Below are positions 28,436 to 36,507 of a stretch of DNA of 64,000 nucleotides, in pieces. Source of the DNA: Streptomyces sp. Ru62. Lineage in GTDB: Bacteria > Actinomycetota > Actinomycetes > Streptomycetales > Streptomycetaceae. Location of the stretch: contig NZ_PQSU01000018.1 of NCBI RefSeq assembly GCF_002920615.1, positions 62,001 through 126,000 on the forward strand. The letters are read 5' to 3'. A model generated the notes under the pieces. The model did no database searches. It worked only from the letters and a program-made list of their open reading frames with translations, and was not told the origin of the DNA. The stretch's first letter is position 1; each line of letters opens with the position of its first letter. A program made the position numbers and the translations under genes.

Positions 28436-28646
28436 CGCTGGTGACTCGCTGGCCGCCGCGATAAGCGGTTACCTGGAGCAGAGGCACTCCCCGGGCGGCG
28501 CCGCCGCCCCGAGGGACATCCGGCCGGGCGGCGCGCCGGAGGACGACGACGCCTGTACCCGTCCCCGGTTCGTGCCCGTACACGGTTACGGCGGCCCGCG
28601 GGCCGCCCCAGGCCCCGCCCCTCCAACGAACGTAAGGACTTCCCCC

Positions 28647-29663
28647 ATGCGCGGAGCAGTGATCCACGCCCCTGGCGACGTGCGCTTCGAAACCCTGGAC
28701 GACCCGAAGATCGTCGAGCCGACGGATGCCGTCATCCGTACGGCCGCAACCTGTGTGTGCGGCACCGATCTGTGGCCCTGGCGCGGCCTGGACGAGACCG
28801 GCGAGGCACACCCCATGGGGCACGAGTACGTCGGCTTCGTCGAGGCGGTCGGCAGCGAGGTCACCGCGGTCAGGCCCGGCCAGTTCGTCGTCGGCTCGTT
28901 CGCGACCTCGGACAACACCTGCGCGAACTGCCGCAACGGATGGCAGTCCAACTGCCTGAACCGCGAGTTCATGAGCACCTGCCAGGCCGATTACGTGCGC
29001 ATCCCCAACGCCCAGGGCACCCTGGTCGCCACCGACGGGGTGCCGGGCGAGGAGTTCTGGCCCGGCCTGCTGGCCGTGTCCGACGTGATGGGCACCGGCT
29101 GGTACGCCGCGGAGGCCGCCGAGGTCAGGCCCGGCTCCACCGCCGTGGTCGTCGGTGACGGCGCGGTCGGGCTGTGCGCGGTGATCGCGGCGAAGGAGAT
29201 GAGCGCCGAGCGGATCATCGCCATGAGCCGCCACGAGTCCCGTCAGAAGCTGGCCCGGGAGTTCGGCGCCACCGACATCGTCACCGAGCGCGGCGAGGAC
29301 GGCGTCGCCCGGATCAAGGAGATGACCGACGGCATCGGCGCGGACTCGGTCCTGGAGTGCGTCGGCACCGCCGAGGCCATGCGGCAGGCCCTGCACTCGG
29401 CCCGGCCCGGCGGCAACGTCGGCTTCGTCGGCCTTCCCCACGAGGTGGCGGTCGACGGCGAGGAGCTGTTCTTCTCCCACGTCGGCCTGCGCGGCGGCCC
29501 CGCGCCCGTACGCCGCTACCTGCCCGACCTGATCGACCGCGTCCTGTCGGGCCGGATCGACCCGGGCAAGGTCTTCGACCTCACCCTGCCCCTGGAGCAG
29601 GTCGCCGAGGGCTACCGGGCCATGGACGAGCGCCGCGCCATCAAGGCACTCCTCAAGCCCTGA
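28647..29663 (+). CDS. Zinc-dependent alcohol dehydrogenase
   Basis: A 338-residue medium-chain dehydrogenase. CVCGTDLWPWRG and GHEYVGFVEAVG carry the catalytic zinc ligands, CANCRNGWQSNC is the structural zinc lobe, and VVGDGAVGLCAVIAAKEM is the nucleotide-binding turn. It oxidises an alcohol or reduces an aldehyde with NAD(P); the substrate is unknown. It is the only intact gene in a stretch of broken ones, preceded by the remains of a divergent regulator that may once have controlled it. The start at 28647 follows GTAAGGAC. Confidence 0.9.
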   Translation: MRGAVIHAPGDVRFETLDDPKIVEPTDAVIRTAATCVCGTDLWPWRGLDETGEAHPMGHEYVGFVEAVGSEVTAVRPGQFVVGSFATSDNTCANCRNGWQSNCLNREFMSTCQADYVRIPNAQGTLVATDGVPGEEFWPGLLAVSDVMGTGWYAAEAAEVRPGSTAVVVGDGAVGLCAVIAAKEMSAERIIAMSRHESRQKLAREFGATDIVTERGEDGVARIKEMTDGIGADSVLECVGTAEAMRQALHSARPGGNVGFVGLPHEVAVDGEELFFSHVGLRGGPAPVRRYLPDLIDRVLSGRIDPGKVFDLTLPLEQVAEGYRAMDERRAIKALLKP

Positions 29664-29751
29664 TCCCACACCACGGCCCGTCCGGGACACGCCGTCGCCC
29701 CCGCGCTCCCGGGAGCGCGGGGCCCGGCCGTGCCGCACGGCCCACGACGCG

Positions 29752-29942
29752 GACCTGAAGATCACCAGAAGCAGCATCGGTACCGTCATGGGACCCGCCG
29801 ACGAGGAGCACTGACACGGCGCCGTGCCGAACCGGCTGATGGCCCACCTCGCCATCACGCGAGCGACGCCGACCATGACGTCGTGCACCGGCTGACTGCC
29901 GTCACCGACGAGGCGTACGCTGCCGCCCCGGCCACCGACTGA
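29752..29942 (+). pseudogene. Relic of a cupin-domain protein
   Basis: Frame 29752-29814 reads DLKITRSSIGTVMGPADEEH then TGA, and the same frame continues HGAVPNRLMAHLAIT. These match the first and the late parts of small cupin proteins resembling (R)-mandelonitrile lyase, in which EHWHGAxPxRxMxHLAI is the metal-binding end; the TGA stands where the tryptophan codon TGG is expected. About 70 middle residues are missing. After a further frameshift the tail VTDEAYAAAPATD, also typical of this family, ends at 29942. At least three lesions are needed to explain this, so it cannot be functional. Family assignment is from memory of related proteins. Confidence 0.5.
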
Positions 29943-30498
29943 CACCCGACCCGAGCCGGCCGACCCGAGTCGGCCACCCCTGGACGAGTGCGCCCGGCGA
30001 CCGCCTGTCGTCCGCCCGCAGCGAGGCTTCCTGGCCGACCCCGGCGCTCCCCGAAGGCACGGGTTCCCGGAAGACACAGGCAGGCGCGGGTCCCCGGCCG
30101 TCGCCGCAGACCGCGCCCGGTGGACCAGCGGCCGTGACGGGGGAGTGGTGGATTACGTCCGGGGACGGCCCCGGCACGGTACGGGCCGCGTGGCGGGGTC
30201 CAGCCCGGACGGGCCCCCGCACCCTGCGGGCCATGCGGTGCCCGCGCCCGCGGACCGCGGACCGGCGCCCCGGTGTCGGCGTCAGGGATGCACTGCCGGT
30301 ACACCCCTCCACAGGAACTCCCTGCCTGTCGCGGAAGCCGGTTGTGTGGGAAGCGGGCACGTTCCCGCGATGCCGAGAGGCCGTCGGCGAACCCCCCTCC
30401 CCCCACCCCTGTTCGATTGGAGTCGTGTGAGCACCCCCGTGATCCCGAGCGTGCCGCGCGAGCGGACGGCCGGCCGGGCCCTGGCCGTCGTCCTCGCG
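29943..30498. other. No intact gene; degenerate spacer
   Basis: No coding frame with Streptomyces codon bias or family resemblance was found. A GTG at 30427 opens a short hydrophobic frame (ending ALAVVLALLI) that runs directly into the aldo/keto reductase relic, suggesting a recombination junction near 30490. Confidence 0.5.
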
Positions 30499-30872
30499 CT
30501 GCTGATCGAACTCGAAGTGAGTCCGGCCCTGCGCCACTACGGCATCGGCCCCATCCCGTGGAGCCCCCTGGGCGGGGCCTGCTCGGCGGCGTGCTGAAGA
30601 AGATCGAAGGCGGCCGCCGCATGGCGCCCGCGGACGCGGGCGGCCGTCGAGCGTCACCGGCCCCGGCTGGAGGCGTACGAGGCGCTGTGCGACCAGATCG
30701 GCGAACAGCCCGCCGACGTGGCCCTGGCCTGGCTCCTGCACAACCCCGTCCTCACCACCACGATCGTCGGCCCCCGCACCGCGCGGCAGCTCGCCTCCAG
30801 CCGACGCGCCCTGGACGTCACCCTGTCCGAGGACACGCTCCGCAGGCTGGACGACATCTGGTCCGGTCCCGG
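30499..30872 (+). pseudogene. Aldo/keto reductase relic (C-terminal half)
   Basis: Three frames in order spell the C-terminal half of an aldo/keto reductase: ELEVSPALRHYGIGPIPWSPLG, then after a single-base loss GLLGGVLKKIEGGRR, then after another shift VERHRPRLEAYEALCDQIGE and VALAWLLHNPVLTTTIVGPR with the NADPH-binding tail RTARQLASSRRALDVTLSED. The N-terminal half and the usual end after IWSGPG are missing. No complete reading frame exists, so the gene is dead. Confidence 0.7.
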
Positions 30873-31023
30873 GTGTAGGTGTGGGCGGGGGTGCGGCGAG
30901 AGCGCCGTCAACGGCGGTGCGACGGTCACGGAGGCCGTCGCCGGCACCATGGACCGGATCACCTCCGAGTGCGCTGAGGCGCACCCGGAGCAGTCCCGCC
31001 CAGGGGGCCGGCAGACCTGTTCG

Positions 31024-31188
31024 CTACTTTCCCTCGTGCCTCGGGTGGACGAGTTGGTGTGCGAGGTGACTCGGGGGCCCGGCGATGTCGTCGGTGTCGG
31101 GAAGCGGGAAGAGGAGCTCTTCGAGTGCCGGTGTGATGAAGAGGAACGCGATCATCAGGACGGGCACGAGCAGGGCAATCAGGATCAC
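31024..31188 (-). CDS. Small single-pass membrane protein
   Basis: A 54-residue protein starting at a GTG with GGGAGG six bases upstream. Residues 2-20 (ILIALLVPVLMIAFLFIT) form one hydrophobic helix, followed by ALEELLFPLP and a polar tail ending PRHEGK. Proteins of this design, a short TM helix followed by a LEExLFPxP motif, recur in Streptomyces genomes without known function. It is not a shadow of another gene, as no gene lies opposite. Confidence 0.65.
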   Translation of the reverse strand: MILIALLVPVLMIAFLFITPALEELLFPLPDTDDIAGPPSHLAHQLVHPRHEGK

Positions 31189-31348
31189 AGCACCTCCCGC
31201 AGGTCGGTCTGTGGCACCTGGTTGGGCCGCTCTCAGGATGCGCCCGAACGGCGTAACGCGCATGTCGTCCCGCCGTGGGGCTACGACGTGCGGTTTTTCG
31301 CCGGCGCGGGCTCGCGGACGTGGGCGTCCTTGCGCGAGCACATGGGGC

Positions 31349-31380
31349 GGGGCGGCTCCGCCGGTGTCCGGAGCCGCCCC
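31349..31380 (-). terminator. Terminator of the xylanase/esterase operon
   Basis: GGGGCGGCTCCG and CGGAGCCGCCCC form a perfect 12-bp stem with an 8-base loop, 21 nt beyond the stop codon of the minus-strand CE4 esterase gene. Confidence 0.75.
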
Positions 31381-31400
31381 TCACCCGTTCCTGCCCGAGG

Positions 31401-32084
31401 TCAGGGGGCCACGGCGCGGCCGGTCTGCGGGGAGATGCGGCCGGCGCACAGGCCCTTGCTCGCCAGCGTCTGGGCGATGCGCGGGATGGCCGCCAGGGTG
31501 TTGGCCGGCCACTCGTGCATGAGGATGATCTGGCCGTTGGCCAGCCGGGACACCGCCTGCACGATCGCGTCGGTGCTCGCGCCGTTCCAGTCCTGTGAGT
31601 CGACGTCCCAGATGATCTGCCGCAGTCCGTACTTGGCCTCCACCGCCTGGACGGTGGCGTTGGTCTCGCCGTAGGGCGGGCGGAACAGTTGCGGCGTCCC
31701 GCCGCCGGCCGCGGCGATGGCCTGCTGGGTGCGGGAGATCTCGGAGTCGATCTGCGCCTGGCTCTGCTGGGTGAGATGGGGGTGGGTGTAGCTGTGGTTG
31801 CCGATCCACATCCCGGCGTTGGCCTCGGCCCGGACCTGGGCCGGGTAGGCGGCCGCGAACTGGCCCTCGTTGAACATCGTGGCCCGCAGGCCGTTCTGCC
31901 TGAGGGCGTTGAGCAGGGCGGGGGTGTGGTCGTTGGACGGGCCGTCGTCGAAGGTGAGCCCGACGTACCCGGAACAGGTGGCGGCGTGCGCCGGGGCGGC
32001 GTCGGTGACGGCGGTGACCGTGCCGGCCGCGGCGGTCGCCGCGAGGGCCAGTCCGGTCAGCAGGGAGCGGGGTGCGGCACGCAT
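31401..32084 (-). CDS. axeA: Secreted CE4 polysaccharide deacetylase (acetyl xylan esterase)
   Basis: A 227-residue secreted enzyme of carbohydrate esterase family 4. A signal peptide ending in AHA at about residue 34 is followed by the NodB domain: LTFDDGPSNDH (catalytic base and metal Asp), NHSYTHPHL (H-x3-H metal ligands), RPPYGETN and ILMHEW. It lies 67 nt downstream of a GH11 xylanase on the same strand, as axeA does in Streptomyces lividans, so removal of acetyl groups from xylan is the likely role. No carbohydrate-binding module is present. Confidence 0.88.
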   Translation of the reverse strand: MRAAPRSLLTGLALAATAAAGTVTAVTDAAPAHAATCSGYVGLTFDDGPSNDHTPALLNALRQNGLRATMFNEGQFAAAYPAQVRAEANAGMWIGNHSYTHPHLTQQSQAQIDSEISRTQQAIAAAGGGTPQLFRPPYGETNATVQAVEAKYGLRQIIWDVDSQDWNGASTDAIVQAVSRLANGQIILMHEWPANTLAAIPRIAQTLASKGLCAGRISPQTGRAVAP

Positions 32085-32151
32085 GCGGGTGCGTCCTCCT
32101 CGGATGGGCGGCGTGACCGCCGTGGGGGGTCGATGGGACGGAGGGGAAGGG

Positions 32152-32847
32152 TCAGCCGCTCACCGTGAGGTTGGAGGAGCCGCTGCTCTGGTAGCCCTCG
32201 GTGGCGAGGATCATGTAGTAGCTGAAGCTGCCCAGCCGCATGCCGTAGCGGGCCCAGGCGTCGAAGTGGTTGCCGGTGGTGATGGTGCCGCCGGTCCTCT
32301 TGGACTGCCGGACGCTCCAGTACTGGTTGAAGGTCTTGGTGCCTTCCACGGAGGGGGCGTTGTACCGCGTCGTCTGGTAGACGTCGTACGTGCCGCCGTC
32401 GCTGGTGACCGTGCCCTTGTACGTTCCGGTGGGACGGTAGGTGCCCCAGTTGTCGACGATGTAGTACTCGACGAGCGGGTTCGAGGTCCATCCGTACAGC
32501 GCCAGGTAGCCGTTGCCGGAGGGGTTGAAGCTGCCCGAGTACTGCACGTTCCTGCGCCCGCCGTTGCTCCAGCCCTTGCCGGCGACGAAGTTCCCGCAAT
32601 TCGTCCACGAGGTGCTGTAGTTGCCGCCGGAGTTCAGGGTCATCGAGACCGAACCGCCGCCGTCGGTCCAGAACGAGTAGTAGAACCCGTTGTTGGTGCC
32701 GGTCTGGTTGGTGGTGATGACCGTGGCGGCGTGGGCGGTCTCGGGCAGCAGCAGCCCGGACGCGGACGTGGCCAGCGCGAGCGCGCCGACACGGTTGATG
32801 AAGCCCCTGCGGCTCATCGGGCGGGTGAGGGCGTGTTCCATGTCCAT
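32152..32847 (-). CDS. xlnC: GH11 endo-xylanase, Tat-exported (XlnC-like)
   Basis: A 231-residue family 11 endo-1,4-beta-xylanase. The N-terminus has a twin-arginine signal, MSRRGFINRVGALALATSAS, ending AHA; the mature domain contains NPLVEYYIVDNWG (nucleophile Glu) and MILATEGYQSSGSS (acid/base Glu). The Tat signal and the lack of a cellulose/xylan-binding module match XlnC of S. lividans rather than the two-domain XlnB. The start at 32847 is preceded by GGAGGAACC; an ATG 6 nt downstream is also possible. It is divergent from a GH10 xylanase and followed by axeA. Confidence 0.92.
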   Translation of the reverse strand: MDMEHALTRPMSRRGFINRVGALALATSASGLLLPETAHAATVITTNQTGTNNGFYYSFWTDGGGSVSMTLNSGGNYSTSWTNCGNFVAGKGWSNGGRRNVQYSGSFNPSGNGYLALYGWTSNPLVEYYIVDNWGTYRPTGTYKGTVTSDGGTYDVYQTTRYNAPSVEGTKTFNQYWSVRQSKRTGGTITTGNHFDAWARYGMRLGSFSYYMILATEGYQSSGSSNLTVSG

Positions 32848-33158
32848 GGTTCCTCCTGGATGAGGCGGGTTGTCATGTTCGCGCCATACGCCATGGCCGG
32901 GCCGTCCCTGCGGGAGGGAGGGCTCGATTGCTGGAGAGTATGGGGCGGGTTCGAAAGGGCGGTCAATGCGTCTGTTTCCGAAACATCATCGAAACTTGAA
33001 GGGCCACTAGGCGGCGTACAGCCGAAAGTTTCGAACTCGCTCGGAGTAGTGGCCGAAATGGCTGTCGACACGGTGGTTGACGCGGAATTGGCGTCTGTTT
33101 AGCGTGACGCAACGCTCGTCAGGTTATTCGAAACTTTCGATTCCTCACTGGAGTGCCC
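32848..33158. promoter_or_regulatory. Divergent xylanase promoter region with repeated operator-like sites
   Basis: This 311-nt spacer separates the GH11 and GH10 genes. It holds two perfect palindromes of the same type, CGAAAGTTTCG at 33023-33033 and CGAAACTTTCG at 33129-33139, plus half-sites (TTCGAAAGG near 32951, CCGAAAC near 32978, TCGAAACTT near 32989). The 33129 site is only 20 nt upstream of the GH10 start and would block transcription if occupied. A matching site precedes bxlE. Confidence 0.7.
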
Positions 33159-34244
33159 GTGAACCTGCCCCGCTCCCTCGCGGCCGCCGCCTCGGCCTGC
33201 TGCCTGACCCTGCTCCCCCTCGCCGCGGCGAGCCCCGCAAGCGCCTCCGGCCGCAGCGCCGTACCGGACCGTCCGCTGCGGCAGCTCGCCGCCGACGACC
33301 ACCTGCGGATCGGCACCGCCGTCGACACGTCCGCGCTCACCGACGACCCCGCCTACCGCCGGCTCGCGGGCTCCGAGTTCTCCACCCTCACCCCGGAGAA
33401 CGTGATGAAGTGGGAGGCGATCGAGCCCCGCCAGGGGGAGTACGACTACGCGGCCGCCGACCGCCTGGTCGACTTCGCCCGCAAGCACGGACAGAAGGTG
33501 CGCGGCCATGTCCTGGTCTGGCACAACCAGTTGCCGTCCTGGCTCACCTCCGGCGACTTCAGCGCCGACCAGCTGCGCGAGATCCTGCACCGTCACATCA
33601 CCGACACCGTCCGGCACTTCAAGGGCAGGGTCTGGCAGTGGGACGTGGTGAACGAGGCGTTCAACGAGGACGGCACCCTGCGCGACAGCATCTGGCTGCG
33701 CGAGCTCGGTCCCGGCTACATCGCCGACGCCTTCCGCTGGGCCCACGAGGCCGACCCGCACGCCCTGCTGTTCTACAACGACTACAACACCGAGTGGACG
33801 GGCCCGAAGAGCGACGCCGTCTACGATCTGGTCAGCCGCCTGCGCGCGGAGGGCGTTCCCGTCGACGGGGTCGGCTTCCAGGGACACCTCGGCATCCAGT
33901 ACGGCCTGCCCACCGGCATGGCGGCCAACTTCGCCCGCTTCGACAGGCTCGGACTGGCCACCGCCGTGACGGAGGCGGACGTGCGCATGCCGCTGCCGGC
34001 GGACGCGGACAAGCTCGCCACGCAGGCCGAGGGCTACCGCCTCCTGCTCGACGCCTGCCTGCGCACGCGCCACTGCATCTCGTTCACCGTCTGGGGCTTC
34101 ACCGACAAGTACTCCTGGGTCCCCGGCACGTTCCCCGGCGAGGGCGCCGCGAACCTGTACGACGAGGACTACCGCCCGAAGCCGGCGTACCGCACGCTCC
34201 AGTCCGAACTGGCGGGCCGGGCGCGGACCGGGGGTGCCGAATAG
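33159..34244 (+). CDS. GH10 endo-xylanase, secreted
   Basis: A 361-residue family 10 endo-1,4-beta-xylanase with a signal peptide ending around ASPASA (residue 30). The acid/base Glu is in WDVVNEAF and the nucleophile Glu in ATAVTEADVRM; the TIM-barrel landmarks TPENVMKWEAIEPRQGEYDY and GHVLVWHNQLPSWL are clear. No binding module follows the catalytic domain. The start is one of two GTGs; 33159 is preferred because GGAG lies at proper spacing, whereas 33153 is too close to it. It lies divergent from the GH11/CE4 pair and shares its operators. Confidence 0.93.
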   Translation: MNLPRSLAAAASACCLTLLPLAAASPASASGRSAVPDRPLRQLAADDHLRIGTAVDTSALTDDPAYRRLAGSEFSTLTPENVMKWEAIEPRQGEYDYAAADRLVDFARKHGQKVRGHVLVWHNQLPSWLTSGDFSADQLREILHRHITDTVRHFKGRVWQWDVVNEAFNEDGTLRDSIWLRELGPGYIADAFRWAHEADPHALLFYNDYNTEWTGPKSDAVYDLVSRLRAEGVPVDGVGFQGHLGIQYGLPTGMAANFARFDRLGLATAVTEADVRMPLPADADKLATQAEGYRLLLDACLRTRHCISFTVWGFTDKYSWVPGTFPGEGAANLYDEDYRPKPAYRTLQSELAGRARTGGAE

Positions 34245-34317
34245 CACGCGCCCTTCTGCCGTACGGCTTCGGCCCGATACGCGGACGACGTGCTGCCGGT
34301 CGTGTCCGGCGCCCGGT

Positions 34318-34362
34318 GCCCGGCACCGTGTGCCGGGCTGTCCGGGTCCCGGCACCAGGAGC
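34318..34362 (+). terminator. Possible terminator after the GH10 gene
   Basis: The stretch contains GCCCGGCAC / GTGCCGGGC-like arms and a further copy of CCCGGCAC, allowing alternative GC-rich hairpins 75 nt after the stop codon. Assignment is tentative. Confidence 0.35.
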
Positions 34363-34371
34363 CCTCCGCGA

Positions 34372-34490
34372 TCATGTGCGGAGCCAGATGGTGTGGGCTG
34401 CGGCGGTTGCGATGCCGAGGTGGAGGTAGCCGCGCCTGCCGTAGCGGGTGGCCACGGCCCGGGACTGTGTGGCGGCGGGTCGGGCCTCGG
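34372..34490 (-). pseudogene. IS5-type transposase C-terminal remnant
   Basis: The minus-strand frame ends with AVATRYGRRGYLHLGIATAA followed by AHTIWLRT and a stop. This matches the last helix of IS5-group transposases (consensus TRYDKRAxxFxxxxxxAxIxIWLR), although the usual Asp of RYDK is Gly here. Nothing recognisable of the catalytic DDE domain remains upstream, so only the 3' end of an old insertion survives, marking the left edge of an accessory segment. Confidence 0.5.
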
Positions 34491-34699
34491 ATTCACGGAA
34501 GGCCCCTGGCTCCCGGGTACAAGAGCTACCGCAGGTGGAGCGGCGCCATGCCGGTACGGGGATCAGCCGTCGCGTGGACGATGACCTCGTAGGCGCGCAT
34601 GTAGCCGGTGTACCCGTGGTGCACAACAGCGTGCCCTTGCCGGACTGGCTGATGATCACCGGTGGCCGTGCCGGTTCCTGGGCCGGCCCACCAGCGCAA
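34491..34699. other. Degenerate spacer without an intact gene
   Basis: A minus-strand frame reads GYMRAYEVIVHATADPRTGM and then APLHLR followed by stop, which has coding character but no start and no recognised family. It may be another gene end cut by the IS remnant. Confidence 0.35.
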
Positions 34700-35254
34700 T
34701 CACGGTCTGCGGGCACAGTGGGGCCCGGCCCAGCCGGTGGCGGCCACCACCTCCCGCGCGATGTCCACGACGAGCCGTCCGTCCGTCGCCACTCGCACGG
34801 TCTCCGCGGGGGCCAACTGGTCCAGGAGCCGCGCCTTGCGGAAGCTTCCTTCCAGCTCCTGCTCCAGCTCTGAGCCGAGTTCTCGTCCCACCAGTCGCTC
34901 GCGGGCGGTGGCGTCCGAGGCGGTGAGCAGGACTCGTACGATCCCCACTCCATCCCCCATGGCACGCTCGAACATGCCCGTCGCCTCCGGGAGCACACTC
35001 ATGGTGTTCGTATAGATCAGGCGTCGGTAGCCGAGCTGGGCGAAGTTCGTCCACACCGCAGTCAGATTCCTCTCGGTGATCTCCGCGCGGTGAGGGTCTC
35101 CCTCTGGTGCCGGATGCACCTGCCCCATGAAGTCACCATCGATGATCGCGTGAGCGACCGCCTCGGAGCGCAGCAGCGCCGAAACCTCCCACCCCACCGT
35201 CGTCTTGCCGACACCGGCCCGTCCTCCGATGAGCAGTACTTCTGAGTGATCCAT
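34700..35254 (-). CDS. P-loop kinase-like ATPase
   Basis: A 184-residue P-loop protein. Walker A is GGRAGVGKTTVGWE at residues about 8-21, followed by IIDGDFMGQVHP, a second motif typical of gluconate/shikimate-kinase-like AAA_33 proteins where Asp contacts the substrate. The RIVRVLLTASDATARERLVGRE segment resembles the lid arginine region. It probably phosphorylates a small molecule, but the substrate cannot be inferred. GC content is lower than in neighbouring core genes. It is divergent from the MerR-clamp gene. Confidence 0.75.
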   Translation of the reverse strand: MDHSEVLLIGGRAGVGKTTVGWEVSALLRSEAVAHAIIDGDFMGQVHPAPEGDPHRAEITERNLTAVWTNFAQLGYRRLIYTNTMSVLPEATGMFERAMGDGVGIVRVLLTASDATARERLVGRELGSELEQELEGSFRKARLLDQLAPAETVRVATDGRLVVDIAREVVAATGWAGPHCARRP

Positions 35255-35431
35255 GGGGGCAGCGTGCCAGCGGGCGACCACCTCACGCGATCCGGTGTTG
35301 CCGCCTGAAGTTCACGATCTACGGCTGGAGTACCAGATGTTGCTGGCCATGACGTTGTGGACGCCCCACGTGGATGTTGACCTTCGAGTTGGTTGAAGCT
35401 CAATGATGGCGAGGTGCCAAATTCCGAGCTG

Positions 35432-36487
35432 ATGCCGATCGGGGTCTTTGCCCAACGCAGTGGCCTGACCTCCAGCGCGTTGCGGTTCTACGCCGACTCC
35501 GGGCTACTGCCCCCTGCCGAAGTAGACCCGGTCACGGGCTACCGCTACTACGCCGCCGACCAGCTGGCGCGGGCAACCACACTGCGTCAGCTCCGCGAGA
35601 TCGCCATGCCTCTCGCTGCGGTCGAGGCGGTCCTCGACACCGAGGCTGAGGAGGCGGCACGGCTGCTCGACGAGCATGTCGCCAAGATCGTGGGGGATGC
35701 GGCTGCGGCACTGCAGAAGGCTGGTGTCATCAAGTCCGCGCTCGGTGCCAACGTGCCCAGCCTGCTGATCGCCACGCTGAAGGGCCCCGTCCTGGCGGAT
35801 GCGGTCGAGCAGGTCCTGACCGCGACCGCGCACGAGCCGGGGGTGGCGGTGCTCGCCGGCCTGCACATCGAGGCGAGTCATGAGGCGATCACCCTTACGG
35901 CGACCGACCGATACCGGCTCTCCACCCGGACCCTGGTGCCGCCAGAGCCACCCGCCCAGACGTGGGCCGGCACGGTAAACGGCGACGATCTGCGGGCCGC
36001 GGTCGCCGAGGTCCGGCGCAGTGCGCGGGTTCGCATTGAAGCGGTGCCACACGGGGTCTGGCTGCGCATGCCCGAGCGGGAGGACCGGCACTGCCGGTTG
36101 CTGTCCGAGGGTTTCCCCGACCATCGGCTGATGCTCGCGTCACTTGGCGAGGCCACTACCCGCGCGACGGTCTCGAAGGATCCGCTGCTGCGCGCCCTGG
36201 AAGAACACCCCGGCGAACGCATCGCAGTGCATGTAGGCGATCACGGAGTGAATGTCCGGTCAGGAGACGACGCGCACCCCGGCATCCCACTCCCCGCCAC
36301 TGTGACGGGCGAAGACCTCCAGATCCGGTTCGAGATGACCACGCTTTATCCCGCCGTGAGCACGGCGATCGGCCCCGACGTGATGCTCGACCTGAGGGGA
36401 TACGACCGGCCCGTCACAATCCGCTCCGCCGACCGCGGCGATCTCACCACCCTGGCCATGCCCATCAAGTTCGACCACTCAGCCTGA
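35432..36487 (+). CDS. MerR-type DNA-binding domain fused to a sliding-clamp-like domain
   Basis: A 351-residue fusion. Residues 1-70 are a MerR winged helix (IGVFAQRSGLTSSALRFYAD then SGLLPPAEVDPVTGYRYY) followed by a helix rich in Ala and Glu. From about residue 110 the sequence resembles DNA polymerase III beta: LHIEASHEAITLTATDRYRL then STRTL matches the domain-2 strands, FPDHRLMLA and KDPLLRALEEHPGERI the linker and domain 3, and LTTLAMPIK the C-terminal strand equivalent to LMPVRL. Whether it forms a ring is unknown. The start is uncertain; a GTG at 35414 is an alternative. The next gene starts 20 nt downstream. Confidence 0.8.
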   Translation: MPIGVFAQRSGLTSSALRFYADSGLLPPAEVDPVTGYRYYAADQLARATTLRQLREIAMPLAAVEAVLDTEAEEAARLLDEHVAKIVGDAAAALQKAGVIKSALGANVPSLLIATLKGPVLADAVEQVLTATAHEPGVAVLAGLHIEASHEAITLTATDRYRLSTRTLVPPEPPAQTWAGTVNGDDLRAAVAEVRRSARVRIEAVPHGVWLRMPEREDRHCRLLSEGFPDHRLMLASLGEATTRATVSKDPLLRALEEHPGERIAVHVGDHGVNVRSGDDAHPGIPLPATVTGEDLQIRFEMTTLYPAVSTAIGPDVMLDLRGYDRPVTIRSADRGDLTTLAMPIKFDHSA

Positions 36488-36507
36488 GAACGACAAAGAG
36501 GAACCTC

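Noticed and set aside
29730..29942. A 70-residue plus-strand ORF as an intact gene
   Set aside because: Only its last part matches a protein family (cupin tail); the beginning is in the wrong frame relative to the same relic, so the open frame is accidental.
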